Notes: generated by a model from the sequence alone, not told the origin. Numbered from the stretch's first letter, positions 1 to 7,097 are shown. The stretch: 60,286 nt of DNA from Pseudomonadota bacterium (GCA_018902755.1 JAHIQI010000013.1:1-60286); one strand, 5' to 3'. Made by a program: numbers and translations.

Positions 1-109
1 AGTTGCGGTCGAGCACGCGCATGCCCCGGCTCTCCAGATACCGGGCCGCGGCATCCTCGCCAAGATCGCCGCGCCACTTGGCGGGCGTGCGTTTGTCCAG
101 CAATCCCAT
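1..109 (-). CDS. YraN/UPF0102-family protein, N-terminal fragment
   Basis: The minus strand encodes 36 residues from an ATG at 109 before the window edge cuts the gene. The fragment contains RGDLGEDAA followed by YLESRG and ends VLDRN. This is the N-terminal signature of the YraN (UPF0102) family, small proteins with a restriction-endonuclease-like fold and unproven function. No strong Shine-Dalgarno is visible: the ten bases upstream are mostly C. The gene lies in the same direction as hcp but is separated from it by a terminator. Only the first third of a normal ~120-residue protein is present, so the catalytic residues cannot be checked. Confidence 0.7.
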   Translation of the reverse strand, partial: MGLLDKRTPAKWRGDLGEDAAARYLESRGMRVLDRN

Positions 110-118
110 GGGGGGAGT

Positions 119-155
119 GGGCCGGAGGCGCTTTAGCCTTCGGCCCGCGTTTTTT
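119..155 (+). terminator. terminator-like hairpin pointing rightward, no obvious parent gene
   Basis: Arms 119-129 and 136-146 pair over 11 bases with one mismatch, around a 6-base loop, and T6 follows at 150-155. It is oriented on the plus strand, yet both flanking genes run on the minus strand. It could end an antisense transcript or be fortuitous. Confidence 0.35.
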
Positions 156-163
156 GCGCGCCT

Positions 164-208
164 AAAAAAGCACCCGCCGGCGCTCCGGGGAGGTGGAGCG
201 CCGGCGGG
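164..208 (-). terminator. rho-independent terminator of hcp
   Basis: A perfect 13-bp stem (173-185 with 196-208, 10-base loop) is followed on the minus strand by a run of six T's (plus-strand A6 at 164-169). It lies 25 bases past the hcp stop codon. Confidence 0.9.
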
Positions 209-233
209 ATTTGTGGGTGGATCAGGGCTCAGG

Positions 234-1877
234 CTAAGCGGCCTCGCCCAGGATGGCCTTGAGGTCCTCGTCGGGGGTGGTGATGGGCATGATGTTGAAG
301 TTGTCCACCAGCACCTGGAGCACGTTGGGGGTGATGAAGGCCGGCAGGCTGGGGCCAAGGCGGATGTCCTTAATACCCAGGTGCAGCAGGGTCAGCAGGA
401 TGGCGCAGGCCTTCTGCTCGTACCAGGAAAGCACCATGGACAGGGGCAGGTCGTTGACCCCCACCCCGAAGGCGCCCGCCAGGGCCACCGCGATCTGGAT
501 GGCGCTGTAGGCGTCGTTGCACTGGCCAATGTCCAGCAGGCGGGGGATGCCGCCGATGTCGCCCAGTTGCTTATCAAAGAAGCGGAACTTGCCGCAGGCC
601 AGGGTGAGCACCACGGTGTCGGCCGGGGTCTTCTCCACGAACTCGGTGTAGTAGTTGCGTCCGGGCTTGGCGCCGTCGCAGCCGGCCACCAGGAAGAAGT
701 GCTTGATGGCTCCGGCCTTGACCGCCTCGATGACCTTGTCGGCCACGCCCATCACCGCGTTGCGCCCGAAGCCGCACATCACGCTGCCCCCCTCCTGGTC
801 GCTGGGGAAGCCAGGCAGGGACAGGGCCTTGTCGATGACCGGGGAAAAGTCCTTGTTACGGCCCTCGCCGGGGATGTGGGGCACGCCGGGCCAGCCCACC
901 AAACCGGTGGTGAAGATCTTGTCGCCGGTGTCGCCCTTGGGCTTCTGGATGCAGTTGGTGGTCATGAGGATGGCGCCGGGGAAGGCGGCGAACTCCTTGC
1001 CCTGGTTCTGCCAGGCGGTGCCGTAGTGGCCGCGGAAATGCTCATAGGCCTTGAGCTTGGGATAGGCCAGGGTGGGCAGCATTTCGCCGTGGGTATAGAC
1101 GTTGACGCCCTTGCCCTTGCTCTGCTCCAGCAATAGCTCCAGGTCCATAAGGTCGTGGCCGCTCACCAGGATGGCCTTGCCCGCCTTGTGGCCCAGGGAA
1201 ACCACCGTGGGCTCGGGGTGGCCGTAGGCGCCGGTGTTGCCCGCGTCCAAAAGCTCCATGGCCTTCAGGTTCACCTCGCCGCACTTCAGGGCCATGCCCA
1301 CCCAAGCGCCCAGGTCAAGCTGGTCCTCTGCCATGGCCGCCAGGGCCTCGTAGATGAAGGCGTAGACCGAGTCGTCCTCCTGGCCCAGGATGGCCGCGTG
1401 GTCGGCATAGGCGGCCAGGCCCCTGAGGCCGAACAAGGTGGTGTGCTGCAGGGCGATGATGTCGGCCCGATCGCCCTCGGCCGGGGCCAGGGGATAGGCC
1501 TTGCCCTGCTCCACCATGGTTTCCAGGCTCTGGGCGGGCTGGAAGTTCGCCGCCGCCTGGGAGAAGGAGACGCCGGGCAGATTGGCCTTGAGGTCCTCGC
1601 GCAGGTCAACCGCCTTGGTGATCATGGGCGGGAAGCGCTCGGGGTCGAAATCGACGTTGGTCAGGGTGGAGAACAGGGCCCGGGAAATAAAGCGGCCCAC
1701 TTCACGGTCAACCGGGCCTTGCTTGCCCGCCTCCACCGCCACGATGGCCAAGCCCTTGAGGGCGTAGGTAAGCAGATCCTGCAAAGCGGCCACCTCGGGA
1801 AGCTTGCCGCATACGCCCTGGATGGTGCAGCCCTGGCCCTTGGCGGTCTGTTCGCATTGATAACAGAACATATCCAT
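234..1877 (-). CDS. hcp: hybrid cluster protein (hydroxylamine reductase / NO-linked)
   Basis: The 547-residue product matches full-length Hcp. Cys5, Cys8, Cys17 and Cys23 form the short-spaced N-terminal motif of strict anaerobes, which binds a [4Fe-4S] cluster; enterobacterial Hcp uses longer spacing and [2Fe-2S]. Ligand motifs of the hybrid 4Fe-2S-2O cluster are all present: SGHDLMDLE, THGEM, TTNCIQKP, VAGCDGAKPG, LACGKFR, IGQCNDAYS and YEQKA. The family reduces hydroxylamine in vitro and is now linked to nitric oxide detoxification and protein S-nitrosylation in the cytoplasm. A strong GGAGGAG sits upstream of the ATG. A promoter with palindromic operators lies upstream, a terminator closes the gene, and the next gene upstream is a regulator of the sigma-54-activator fold. 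Confidence 0.97.
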   Translation of the reverse strand: MDMFCYQCEQTAKGQGCTIQGVCGKLPEVAALQDLLTYALKGLAIVAVEAGKQGPVDREVGRFISRALFSTLTNVDFDPERFPPMITKAVDLREDLKANLPGVSFSQAAANFQPAQSLETMVEQGKAYPLAPAEGDRADIIALQHTTLFGLRGLAAYADHAAILGQEDDSVYAFIYEALAAMAEDQLDLGAWVGMALKCGEVNLKAMELLDAGNTGAYGHPEPTVVSLGHKAGKAILVSGHDLMDLELLLEQSKGKGVNVYTHGEMLPTLAYPKLKAYEHFRGHYGTAWQNQGKEFAAFPGAILMTTNCIQKPKGDTGDKIFTTGLVGWPGVPHIPGEGRNKDFSPVIDKALSLPGFPSDQEGGSVMCGFGRNAVMGVADKVIEAVKAGAIKHFFLVAGCDGAKPGRNYYTEFVEKTPADTVVLTLACGKFRFFDKQLGDIGGIPRLLDIGQCNDAYSAIQIAVALAGAFGVGVNDLPLSMVLSWYEQKACAILLTLLHLGIKDIRLGPSLPAFITPNVLQVLVDNFNIMPITTPDEDLKAILGEAA

Positions 1878-1901
1878 GACTCTCTCCTCCGACTCCTAGT
1901 T

Positions 1902-1924
1902 TGTACCTATGCTTACATTGTAAG
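1902..1924 (-). promoter_or_regulatory. palindromic operator candidate in the hcp leader
   Basis: Two overlapping signals lie 25-47 bases before the hcp start. One is a perfect 13-bp palindrome, CTTACA-T-TGTAAG (1912-1924). The other is TGT-N10-ACA (1902-1917), the spacing recognised by NifA-type proteins. The adjacent regulator has a Fis-type helix-turn-helix of that class. TGT-N10-ACA alone can arise by chance, so binding is inference. Confidence 0.45.
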
Positions 1925-1983
1925 GGTAATGTGGTTCTGAAATCCGGGTTTGTCTGGCCCATGGGGCGGCCTTTGTTGTATTT

Positions 1984-2018
1984 AGGTACTAAAATACCTC
2001 ATTAGTGGCGAGAGTCAA
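1984..2018 (-). promoter_or_regulatory. hcp promoter with overlapping inverted repeat
   Basis: On the minus strand TTGACT (2018-2013) is followed after 16 bases by TATTTT (1996-1991), a plausible sigma-70 promoter about 107 bases before the hcp ATG. An inverted repeat AGGTA-N6-TACCT (1984-1999) covers the -10 element, where a repressor would block polymerase. A related GGTA-T-TACC palindrome lies upstream at 2077-2085. Confidence 0.5.
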
Positions 2019-2043
2019 GTTTTTTTGGGCCAAAAAGAAAAAA

Positions 2044-2089
2044 ATAATTACTATCGAAACCGGGCGGAGCGGGATAGGTATTACCGGTT
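2044..2089 (-). terminator. weak terminator candidate of the regulator gene
   Basis: Arms AACCGG/CCGGTT (2058-2063, 2084-2089) enclose a long 20-base loop and are followed on the minus strand by a T-rich stretch. The stem is short, so termination may be inefficient. Confidence 0.3.
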
Positions 2090-2118
2090 GAAAGGTTTGG
2101 AAAAAATTGGCTCTGTGC

Positions 2119-3510
2119 CTAGAGGGAGGCGTCCTGGGAGCGGCTGCGGCCCTTTTTTATGGCGATTTCCAGGCCGAATTTTTTCACCCGGTAACCGATC
2201 TGGCGCAGGGTGAGGCCCAATTCGGCGGCGGCGTGGGACTGCACCCAGTTGTTGCGCTCCAGGGCGGCCACCACTTCCTGCTTCTCTATCTCCTCCAGGC
2301 GCGAAAGCTGCTGCTCCTGGGTTCCGGCCGCCTCGCGGTAGAACAGGAAGGACGGCAGGTCGTCCAGGCCGATCTCCGGAGTGTTGGTCAAAAGGACCAA
2401 GCGGCCGCACAGGTTTTCCAACTCGGCCACGTTGCCCGGCCAGGCGTAATGGGTGAGCACGCTTTGGGCCTGGGAGCTGAGACGCGGGGTCTGGAACTCG
2501 CGGTTGCGGGCCAGGAAGTACTCGGCCAACAGGGGCACGTCGGCCCGGCGCAGGCGCAGAGGGGGCAGATGAATAGGCATAACCCCCAGGCGGTAAAAAA
2601 GGTCTTGCCGGAAGGAGCCCTGGGCCACGTTGCGCTCCAGGTCCTGAGTGGAGGAGGCCACCACCCGCACCTGGGCCCGGCGGATTTCGCCGCCCCCGGC
2701 GGGCTCGTATTCACCCTCTTGCAAGACCTGCAACAGCTTGGCTTGCAGGGGCAGGCTGAGGCTGCCCACTTCTTGTAGATACAGGGTGCCCCCGGAGGCC
2801 TGCTCCAAGAGGCTGTCCGCAGGAGAGCCGGAACCGGCCGCCCGCCCGAAGAGCCGCCGCTCCAGTTCAGCCGGCCCCCAGGCCGAGCAATCCAGGTGGA
2901 GCAGGGGGCCGCCCCGGCGCTGGCTGAGGCGATGGATCACCTGGGCGGCCAAGGCCTTGCCCACGCCTAGAGGCCCCAAGAGCAATACCGTGGCTTCGCT
3001 GGGGGCTGATTTGCTCACCAACTCCTGGGCACTCACCATGGCCTCGCTTTGTCCGGGCAGGAAAAGATGGGTCGCCGCCGGGTCCAGGTCCGCCGCATTT
3101 TCGCCGGAGTGGCGGCGCAGGGACAGGTCCCGGTGCAGGGCCAGCACCGAACTGGCCAGTTGGGCTGCCGCGTTGACCAACCGCCGGGCGCTGCCGGAAT
3201 CTGGTTTGCCATCACGCAAGGCGGCCACCAGGCGGCCGGACTCCCGCCCCAAGGGCAAAAGGGGGACGCCGATGACCAGGCTCTGGTTGACCGCGTCCGG
3301 GCCCAGGTCCTGGTCCTGACCCAGGCCGGTGGCCACCCAGGGCGCGTCGCCCGCCTCCCAGAGCCAGAAGCGGGCCCCTCGCAGATCCAGGGCCTGGTCC
3401 AGGCGGAGCAGAATGCCCTCCAGCACCGATTCCAGGTCCAGGGCCTTTTCCACCAGGCGGGCCATGTCCAATACGGCCTGGCATTCCTGTAGAGACGACG
3501 AAAGTATCAT
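2119..3510 (-). CDS. GAF-AAA+-Fis regulator of NifA/NorR type lacking the sigma-54 contact loop
   Basis: The domain order is an N-terminal GAF-like sensor (about 15-125), an AAA+ domain (about 150-380) and a C-terminal Fis-type helix-turn-helix (AAAELGLTLRQIGYRV). The AAA+ part is recognisable (LFGRAAG, GGTLYLQEVG, FRQDLFYRL, YAWPGNV) but degenerate. The Walker A reads GPLGVGKA. The GAFTGA loop that touches sigma-54 is absent: LFG is joined to GGTL by 17 residues with no such motif. The Walker B aspartate is Gln (YLQEVG) and the sensor I Asn is lost (VVASST). It probably binds DNA without remodelling sigma-54, as TyrR does. I use the ATG at 3510; a TTG at 3528 is possible. Its position beside hcp suggests that it regulates hcp. 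Confidence 0.85.
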   Translation of the reverse strand: MILSSSLQECQAVLDMARLVEKALDLESVLEGILLRLDQALDLRGARFWLWEAGDAPWVATGLGQDQDLGPDAVNQSLVIGVPLLPLGRESGRLVAALRDGKPDSGSARRLVNAAAQLASSVLALHRDLSLRRHSGENAADLDPAATHLFLPGQSEAMVSAQELVSKSAPSEATVLLLGPLGVGKALAAQVIHRLSQRRGGPLLHLDCSAWGPAELERRLFGRAAGSGSPADSLLEQASGGTLYLQEVGSLSLPLQAKLLQVLQEGEYEPAGGGEIRRAQVRVVASSTQDLERNVAQGSFRQDLFYRLGVMPIHLPPLRLRRADVPLLAEYFLARNREFQTPRLSSQAQSVLTHYAWPGNVAELENLCGRLVLLTNTPEIGLDDLPSFLFYREAAGTQEQQLSRLEEIEKQEVVAALERNNWVQSHAAAELGLTLRQIGYRVKKFGLEIAIKKGRSRSQDASL

Positions 3511-3769
3511 GACCACTTGATGTAGCAAGTAATGTGCCTTGCGGGCCCCTGGAGAAAATTTGCCCTAACCTCCCGCTTTGTGAAGACTTTTTGGAAGGCC
3601 GTCTCATGGGGCGTCAAAACTTTCCTACCAATTTGTAACTTGTGGCAGGGATTTTGTACCCTCAGGTAGGTTCAAGGACCTTCTTCCACGCCCGCCGCTC
3701 CAGGAGGCAAATCGCTAACAAGCTGATTTTTATACCTATAGAAGTTATTTTTACTGCCGCCCCCAAAGT

Positions 3770-3785
3770 TGGCAAGGGCCTTGCT
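3770..3785 (+). promoter_or_regulatory. sigma-54 promoter
   Basis: TGGCAAGGGCCTTGCT matches the -24/-12 consensus TGGCACG-N4-TTGCW at all but one fixed position, with the invariant GG and GC correctly spaced. Transcription would begin near 3796. The next gene-like element downstream is the small RNA, not a protein. Confidence 0.65.
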
Positions 3786-3795
3786 TTATATGGGG

Positions 3796-3876
3796 GCAAC
3801 CGGCACCCCTCCTCACAGCCGGCGACTACTCCCTCCTCCACACACCCCCCCGGCCACCAGGCCGGGGGTTTTCTTT
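3796..3876 (+). ncRNA. candidate ~80-nt small RNA with two anti-Shine-Dalgarno segments
   Basis: The boundaries come from the sigma-54 promoter upstream (start about 3796) and the terminator at 3847-3876. Hairpin 1 pairs 3800-3804 with 3818-3822 and displays the loop ACCCCTCCTCACA. The segment between the hairpins contains CTCCCTCCTCC (3829-3839). Hairpin 2 is the terminator. C-rich CUCCUC segments in loops are known from small RNAs that bind ribosome sites. The 11-nt segment is perfectly complementary to the dctP ribosome-binding site at 30666 and pairs with that of hcp with one mismatch. Expression is not shown. An alternative is a terminated leader of the ligase gene, but that gene has its own promoter. 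Confidence 0.5.
3847..3876 (+). terminator. strong rho-independent terminator
   Basis: A perfect 9-bp stem CCCCCGGCC/GGCCGGGGG with a 4-base loop is followed by TTTTCTTTT (3869-3877). No protein gene precedes it on the plus strand, which is why a short transcript is inferred. Confidence 0.88.
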
Positions 3877-3994
3877 TCATCCCGCCTTGCCTCCCTTTCT
3901 CCACCGGGCCGAAACCCGCCCTCCCCGCCCCACCGCCGTTGTCCTCCACCATGCGTGGAATATTGAAATACATAGCCATTATGGTGGCTTGCCC

Positions 3995-4023
3995 TTGACA
4001 TACCCCTATAGGCCCCCTATAAT
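3995..4023 (+). promoter_or_regulatory. perfect-consensus sigma-70 promoter for the acyl-CoA ligase
   Basis: TTGACA (3995-4000), 17 bases, TATAAT (4018-4023). The spacer carries CCCCTATA at 4003-4010 and again at 4014-4021, one helical turn apart, a possible activator or repressor site. The transcript start is expected near 4030, giving a ~67-base leader. Confidence 0.85.
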
Positions 4024-4096
4024 CCGCCTACCCGCACGCTTGTTACTACCGCCGCCCCTTCAGGACGGTAACCCCTTGGCCGCCGCGAGGTGAATC

Positions 4097-5779
4097 ATGC
4101 CTCAATTCCCGTGGTTGGAGCACTACGACCCCGAAGTGCCCCATAGCCTGGAGTATCCCTCCACCGACCTGTACGGCCTTATGGCCCAGGGCGCGGCCGG
4201 GGTCCCCCACAAAACGGCCCTCAATTTCCTGGGCAAGCGGCTGACTTTCGGCCAGCTTTTTTCCTTGGCCGAGGACCTGGCCGGGGGCCTGGCCGCCAGG
4301 GGAATAAAGCAAGGGGACCGGGTGGCCCTGCTCATGCCCAACTGCCCCCAGTTCGTGATCTCCTATCTGGCCCTGATGCGCCTGGGAGCCACGGCCATGC
4401 TACTGAACCCGCTCAACGTGGAACGGGAGTTGGTGTTCAAATTCAAGGACTCCGGGGCACGGGCGGTCATCGCCCTGGACCTGCTCAGCCAGAGGGTGGG
4501 CAACATCCGCAAGGAAATCCACCTGGACCTGGTGGTCTACACCGGGCTTCAGGACTTCCTGCCATTCCCCAAGAATTTGCTCTACCCCATCAAGCGCTCC
4601 CTGGACAAGAACCTGCCCAAGCCGGTAGTCGGTCGAGACGGGGCCACCTGGACCTTCAAGGGCCTGCTGGCCCTCAAGGCCAAGGCCCCCCAGGTTCAGA
4701 TAGACCCCGAATCCATGGCCGCCCTCATCTACTCCGGCGGCACCACCGGCATCAGCAAGGGCATCGTGCTATCCCACCGGGCGCTCATCGCCAACCTCAT
4801 GCAGGCCTGCTCCTGGGTGGACATGAACCAGGACGACTCCCTGCTGGCCGTGCTGCCCCTGTTCCACGGCTTCGGCATGAGCGTGTGCATGAACGCGCCC
4901 CTGGCCCACGGCGGCACGGTCACCCTGCTGCCCCGCTTCGAGGCGGGCGAAGTGCTCAAAGCCATAGACAAAACCCGGCCCAGCATCTTCGCCGGGGTGC
5001 CCACCATGTTCATCGCCTTCAAGGAGCACCCGGATATAGACAAGTGCGATCTCAAGAGCCTCAGGGGCATCTTCGTGGGGGCCGCCCCTCTGCCCTTGGC
5101 GGTGCAACAGGAGTTTGAAAAGCGCACCGGCGCCCAACTCATCGAGGGCTACGGCCTCACCGAGGCGGTGACGGCCATAAGCTGCAACCCCCTGTACGGC
5201 AAGAAAAAGCCCGGCACCATCGGCATCCCCTTCCCGGACGTTGAGTGGCGTATCATGGACCTGGAGAACGGGACCAAGGAGATGCCTCGGGGCGAGGCTG
5301 GGGAGATCGTGCTGCGCGGGCCGGACCTGATGACCGGGTACCTGAACCAGCCGGAGCTAACCTCCTGGACCATCCGCGATGGTTGGCTATACACTGGTGA
5401 CATAGGGGTGATGGACGATGAGGGCTACATCACCATCGTGGACCGCAAGAAGGACCTGGTGATCGTCAGCGGCTTCAACGTGTTCCCCAGCGAAATCGAC
5501 GAGGTCCTGCACCAGCATTTGGCGGTGGCCGAGGCCGTGGCCGTGGGCCTGCCCCACCCCACCAAGGGTGAGTTCATCAAGGCCTTCGTGGTGCTGAAAA
5601 AAGGGCAGAGCGCCACGCCCGAGGAGATCAGGGCGTTTTGCAAGCAGAACCTTTCGGCCTACATGGTTCCCAAGGAAGTGGAGATCCGGGGGGAGTTGCC
5701 CAAGAGCATGATTGGTAAAGTTCTGCGGCGCAATTTGCGCGAGGAAGAGGAGGCCAAATGGGCCACCCAGCGGGAGTAA
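4097..5779 (+). CDS. long-chain acyl-CoA synthetase (AMP-forming), FadD-like
   Basis: The 560-residue product belongs to the ANL superfamily, which activates carboxylic acids to acyl-AMP and then acyl-CoA in the cytoplasm. The P-loop motif YSGGTTGISKG lies near residue 210. The adenylate-binding motif GYGLTEAV, the hinge YTGDIGVMDDEGY with DRKKD, and the C-terminal lysine motif (PKSMIGKVLRR) are all intact. GAGGTG precedes the ATG. It stands alone between its own strong promoter and the promoter of the next gene. The consensus promoter implies steady high expression, consistent with a housekeeping fatty-acid ligase. Chain length cannot be read from sequence; medium- or long-chain acids are likeliest. 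Confidence 0.92.
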   Translation: MPQFPWLEHYDPEVPHSLEYPSTDLYGLMAQGAAGVPHKTALNFLGKRLTFGQLFSLAEDLAGGLAARGIKQGDRVALLMPNCPQFVISYLALMRLGATAMLLNPLNVERELVFKFKDSGARAVIALDLLSQRVGNIRKEIHLDLVVYTGLQDFLPFPKNLLYPIKRSLDKNLPKPVVGRDGATWTFKGLLALKAKAPQVQIDPESMAALIYSGGTTGISKGIVLSHRALIANLMQACSWVDMNQDDSLLAVLPLFHGFGMSVCMNAPLAHGGTVTLLPRFEAGEVLKAIDKTRPSIFAGVPTMFIAFKEHPDIDKCDLKSLRGIFVGAAPLPLAVQQEFEKRTGAQLIEGYGLTEAVTAISCNPLYGKKKPGTIGIPFPDVEWRIMDLENGTKEMPRGEAGEIVLRGPDLMTGYLNQPELTSWTIRDGWLYTGDIGVMDDEGYITIVDRKKDLVIVSGFNVFPSEIDEVLHQHLAVAEAVAVGLPHPTKGEFIKAFVVLKKGQSATPEEIRAFCKQNLSAYMVPKEVEIRGELPKSMIGKVLRRNLREEEEAKWATQRE

Positions 5780-5799
5780 TAATTACCATTATGCGTCAT

Positions 5800-5828
5800 T
5801 TGACAGTAGCCGGGCCCTAGGGTTTACT
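5800..5828 (+). promoter_or_regulatory. sigma-70 promoter of the NYN/cold-shock gene
   Basis: TTGACA (5800-5805), 17-base spacer, TTTACT (5823-5828). The start site is expected near 5835, leaving a ~127-base leader. Confidence 0.6.
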
Positions 5829-5840
5829 TACTGAAATTGC

Positions 5841-5903
5841 GGGATGGGACTAACTGCCCCGGCCGCGGGCCGCAACCAGCAATTACGGCTCACCGGCCAT
5901 CCC
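5841..5903 (+). promoter_or_regulatory. structured 5' leader of the NYN/cold-shock mRNA
   Basis: GGGATGG (5841-5847) pairs with CCATCCC (5897-5903) and encloses a GC-rich inner hairpin around CCCCGGCCGCGGGCC. It starts a few bases after the predicted transcript start. Structured leaders are typical of cold-shock-domain mRNAs; a regulatory role here is inference. Confidence 0.4.
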
Positions 5904-5961
5904 ACTGGCCCTCGCCCCAAAGTTCAGGCGAGGTAAACATTTAGCAAGACACGAGGACAAC

Positions 5962-7047
5962 ATGTACAAAGTAATGCTCTTTATTGACGGCACCTGGCTT
6001 TATCGCACCCTGCCCCGCCTGGCCGAGCAAAGCGGCAAAAGCGAGTTCAAAATCGACTATGGCGTGCTGCCCCAGGTGGTGGCCCGGGAGTTGGCCGACC
6101 GCTTGGGCGTGGACCCCGCCGGCATCGACGTGGTGCGCAACCACATCTTCGCCAGCCTGCCCACCAACTACGACCATCTGGACGAGGGGTTGATCACCCG
6201 GCAGAACGAGTTTTACAAGCTCTTGCGCGAGGACTACCACTACGAAACCGAGCTGTTCAACATCGACTTCCGGGGCCGCCGGGTGCGCCAGGCCGACCGC
6301 GACCCGGGCGACAGCTTCCAGCCCCGGGAAAAGTGCGTGGACATCGCCCTGGCCTCCAAGATGCTCTACCAGGCGGCCATGCCCTTCGGCATGGACATCG
6401 CCGCCGCCGTGTTGGGCGACCGCGACTTCACCCCGGTGCTCCAGACGGTGCGCCAGCTCAGCAAGCGGGTGATGCTGGTGAGCGTGCGCTCCTCCTGCGC
6501 CCAGGAGCTGGCCGACCCCGAGGACCGCGAGCGGGTGAAGGACTACGACACCCTGTGGATGGACGACCACATCGAGGAGCTGGAGCTGCGCTACGAGCCC
6601 CAGTGGCTGGAATGTCAGTCGCCCGAACACGTGGGTGACCGGGCCTTCCAGACCACCTACCGCCCCCGCCGGGGCGAGCCGGTCTACTGCGACGCCTGCC
6701 GGGCGGCCTACGCCCAGCGCCGGGTCACCAGCGTAAGCACCTCCATCTATCAGGAAGACGAAGAGATCGACTACGGGCCCCAGGCCGGGATGCCGGTTAT
6801 CGGCGAGACCCTGGAAGGGGTGGTGGAGTTCAAGAAGGAGGACAAGGGCTACGGTTTCGTCACCACCGACGACGGGGTGAGCTTCTTCTTCCACCTCAGC
6901 GACCTGGAGGGCCTGGACTTCGAGACCCTGGAGGAAGGCCGCGAGGTCATCTTCGAGGTGAAGACCCTGCCCGTGGGCGGCAAGGCCGGAGCGGCCCAGG
7001 ACGTGCGCCCCATCGATTATCAGGACGAAGAGCCCTTGGAGGACTAG
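5962..7047 (+). CDS. NYN-domain protein fused to a zinc knuckle and cold-shock domain
   Basis: The 361 residues form three parts. Residues 1-205 are a NYN (PIN-like, LabA/DUF88) domain with the acidic set Asp9 (FIDGTWLY), Asp127 (KCVDIALASKML) and Asp153/Asp155 (LGDRDFTP), expected to bind metal and cut RNA. Residues 215-250 look like a Cys-rich ribbon (C218, then VYCDAC with C243/C246), with the first half reduced to CQSPEH. Residues 285-350 are an OB-fold cold-shock domain with KGYGFV and FFFHLSDL, the two RNA-binding motifs. The natural reading is a ribonuclease with its own RNA-binding module. GAGGAC precedes the ATG. The gene is monocistronic with its own promoter and terminator. The RNA target is unknown. 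Confidence 0.85.
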   Translation: MYKVMLFIDGTWLYRTLPRLAEQSGKSEFKIDYGVLPQVVARELADRLGVDPAGIDVVRNHIFASLPTNYDHLDEGLITRQNEFYKLLREDYHYETELFNIDFRGRRVRQADRDPGDSFQPREKCVDIALASKMLYQAAMPFGMDIAAAVLGDRDFTPVLQTVRQLSKRVMLVSVRSSCAQELADPEDRERVKDYDTLWMDDHIEELELRYEPQWLECQSPEHVGDRAFQTTYRPRRGEPVYCDACRAAYAQRRVTSVSTSIYQEDEEIDYGPQAGMPVIGETLEGVVEFKKEDKGYGFVTTDDGVSFFFHLSDLEGLDFETLEEGREVIFEVKTLPVGGKAGAAQDVRPIDYQDEEPLED

Positions 7048-7097
7048 GGCGCCTTCCGCGCCAAGGGAGCGGCCAGTCCTCTGGTTTCCTCCCGGCC

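Larger units (their letters stand above)
3511..4096. other. 586-bp intergenic region between divergent genes
   Basis: It holds the presumed promoter of the regulator (none clearly recognised), a TACC-CTCA-GGTA inverted repeat at 3657-3668, and a sigma-54 promoter. A probable small RNA with terminator and a consensus sigma-70 promoter follow. Open frames here (for example 3642-3998) have no Shine-Dalgarno or recognisable protein features. Confidence 0.6.

Noticed and set aside
3..1136. Long open frame antisense to hcp
   Set aside because: It overlaps a well-recognised gene on the other strand and its translation is low-complexity Gly/Val/His typical of antisense frames in GC-rich DNA. The same applies to the long frames antisense to dsr, liv and the acyl-CoA genes.
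3643..3658. Second sigma-54-like sequence (TGGCAGGGATTTTGTA)
   Set aside because: The -12 GC is replaced by GT, a nearly invariant position, so it was not called a promoter.
3642..3998. 118-codon frame in the hcp-regulator/ligase gap
   Set aside because: It crosses the sigma-54 promoter, the small RNA and its terminator, has no ribosome site, and its translation shows no domain or regular composition.
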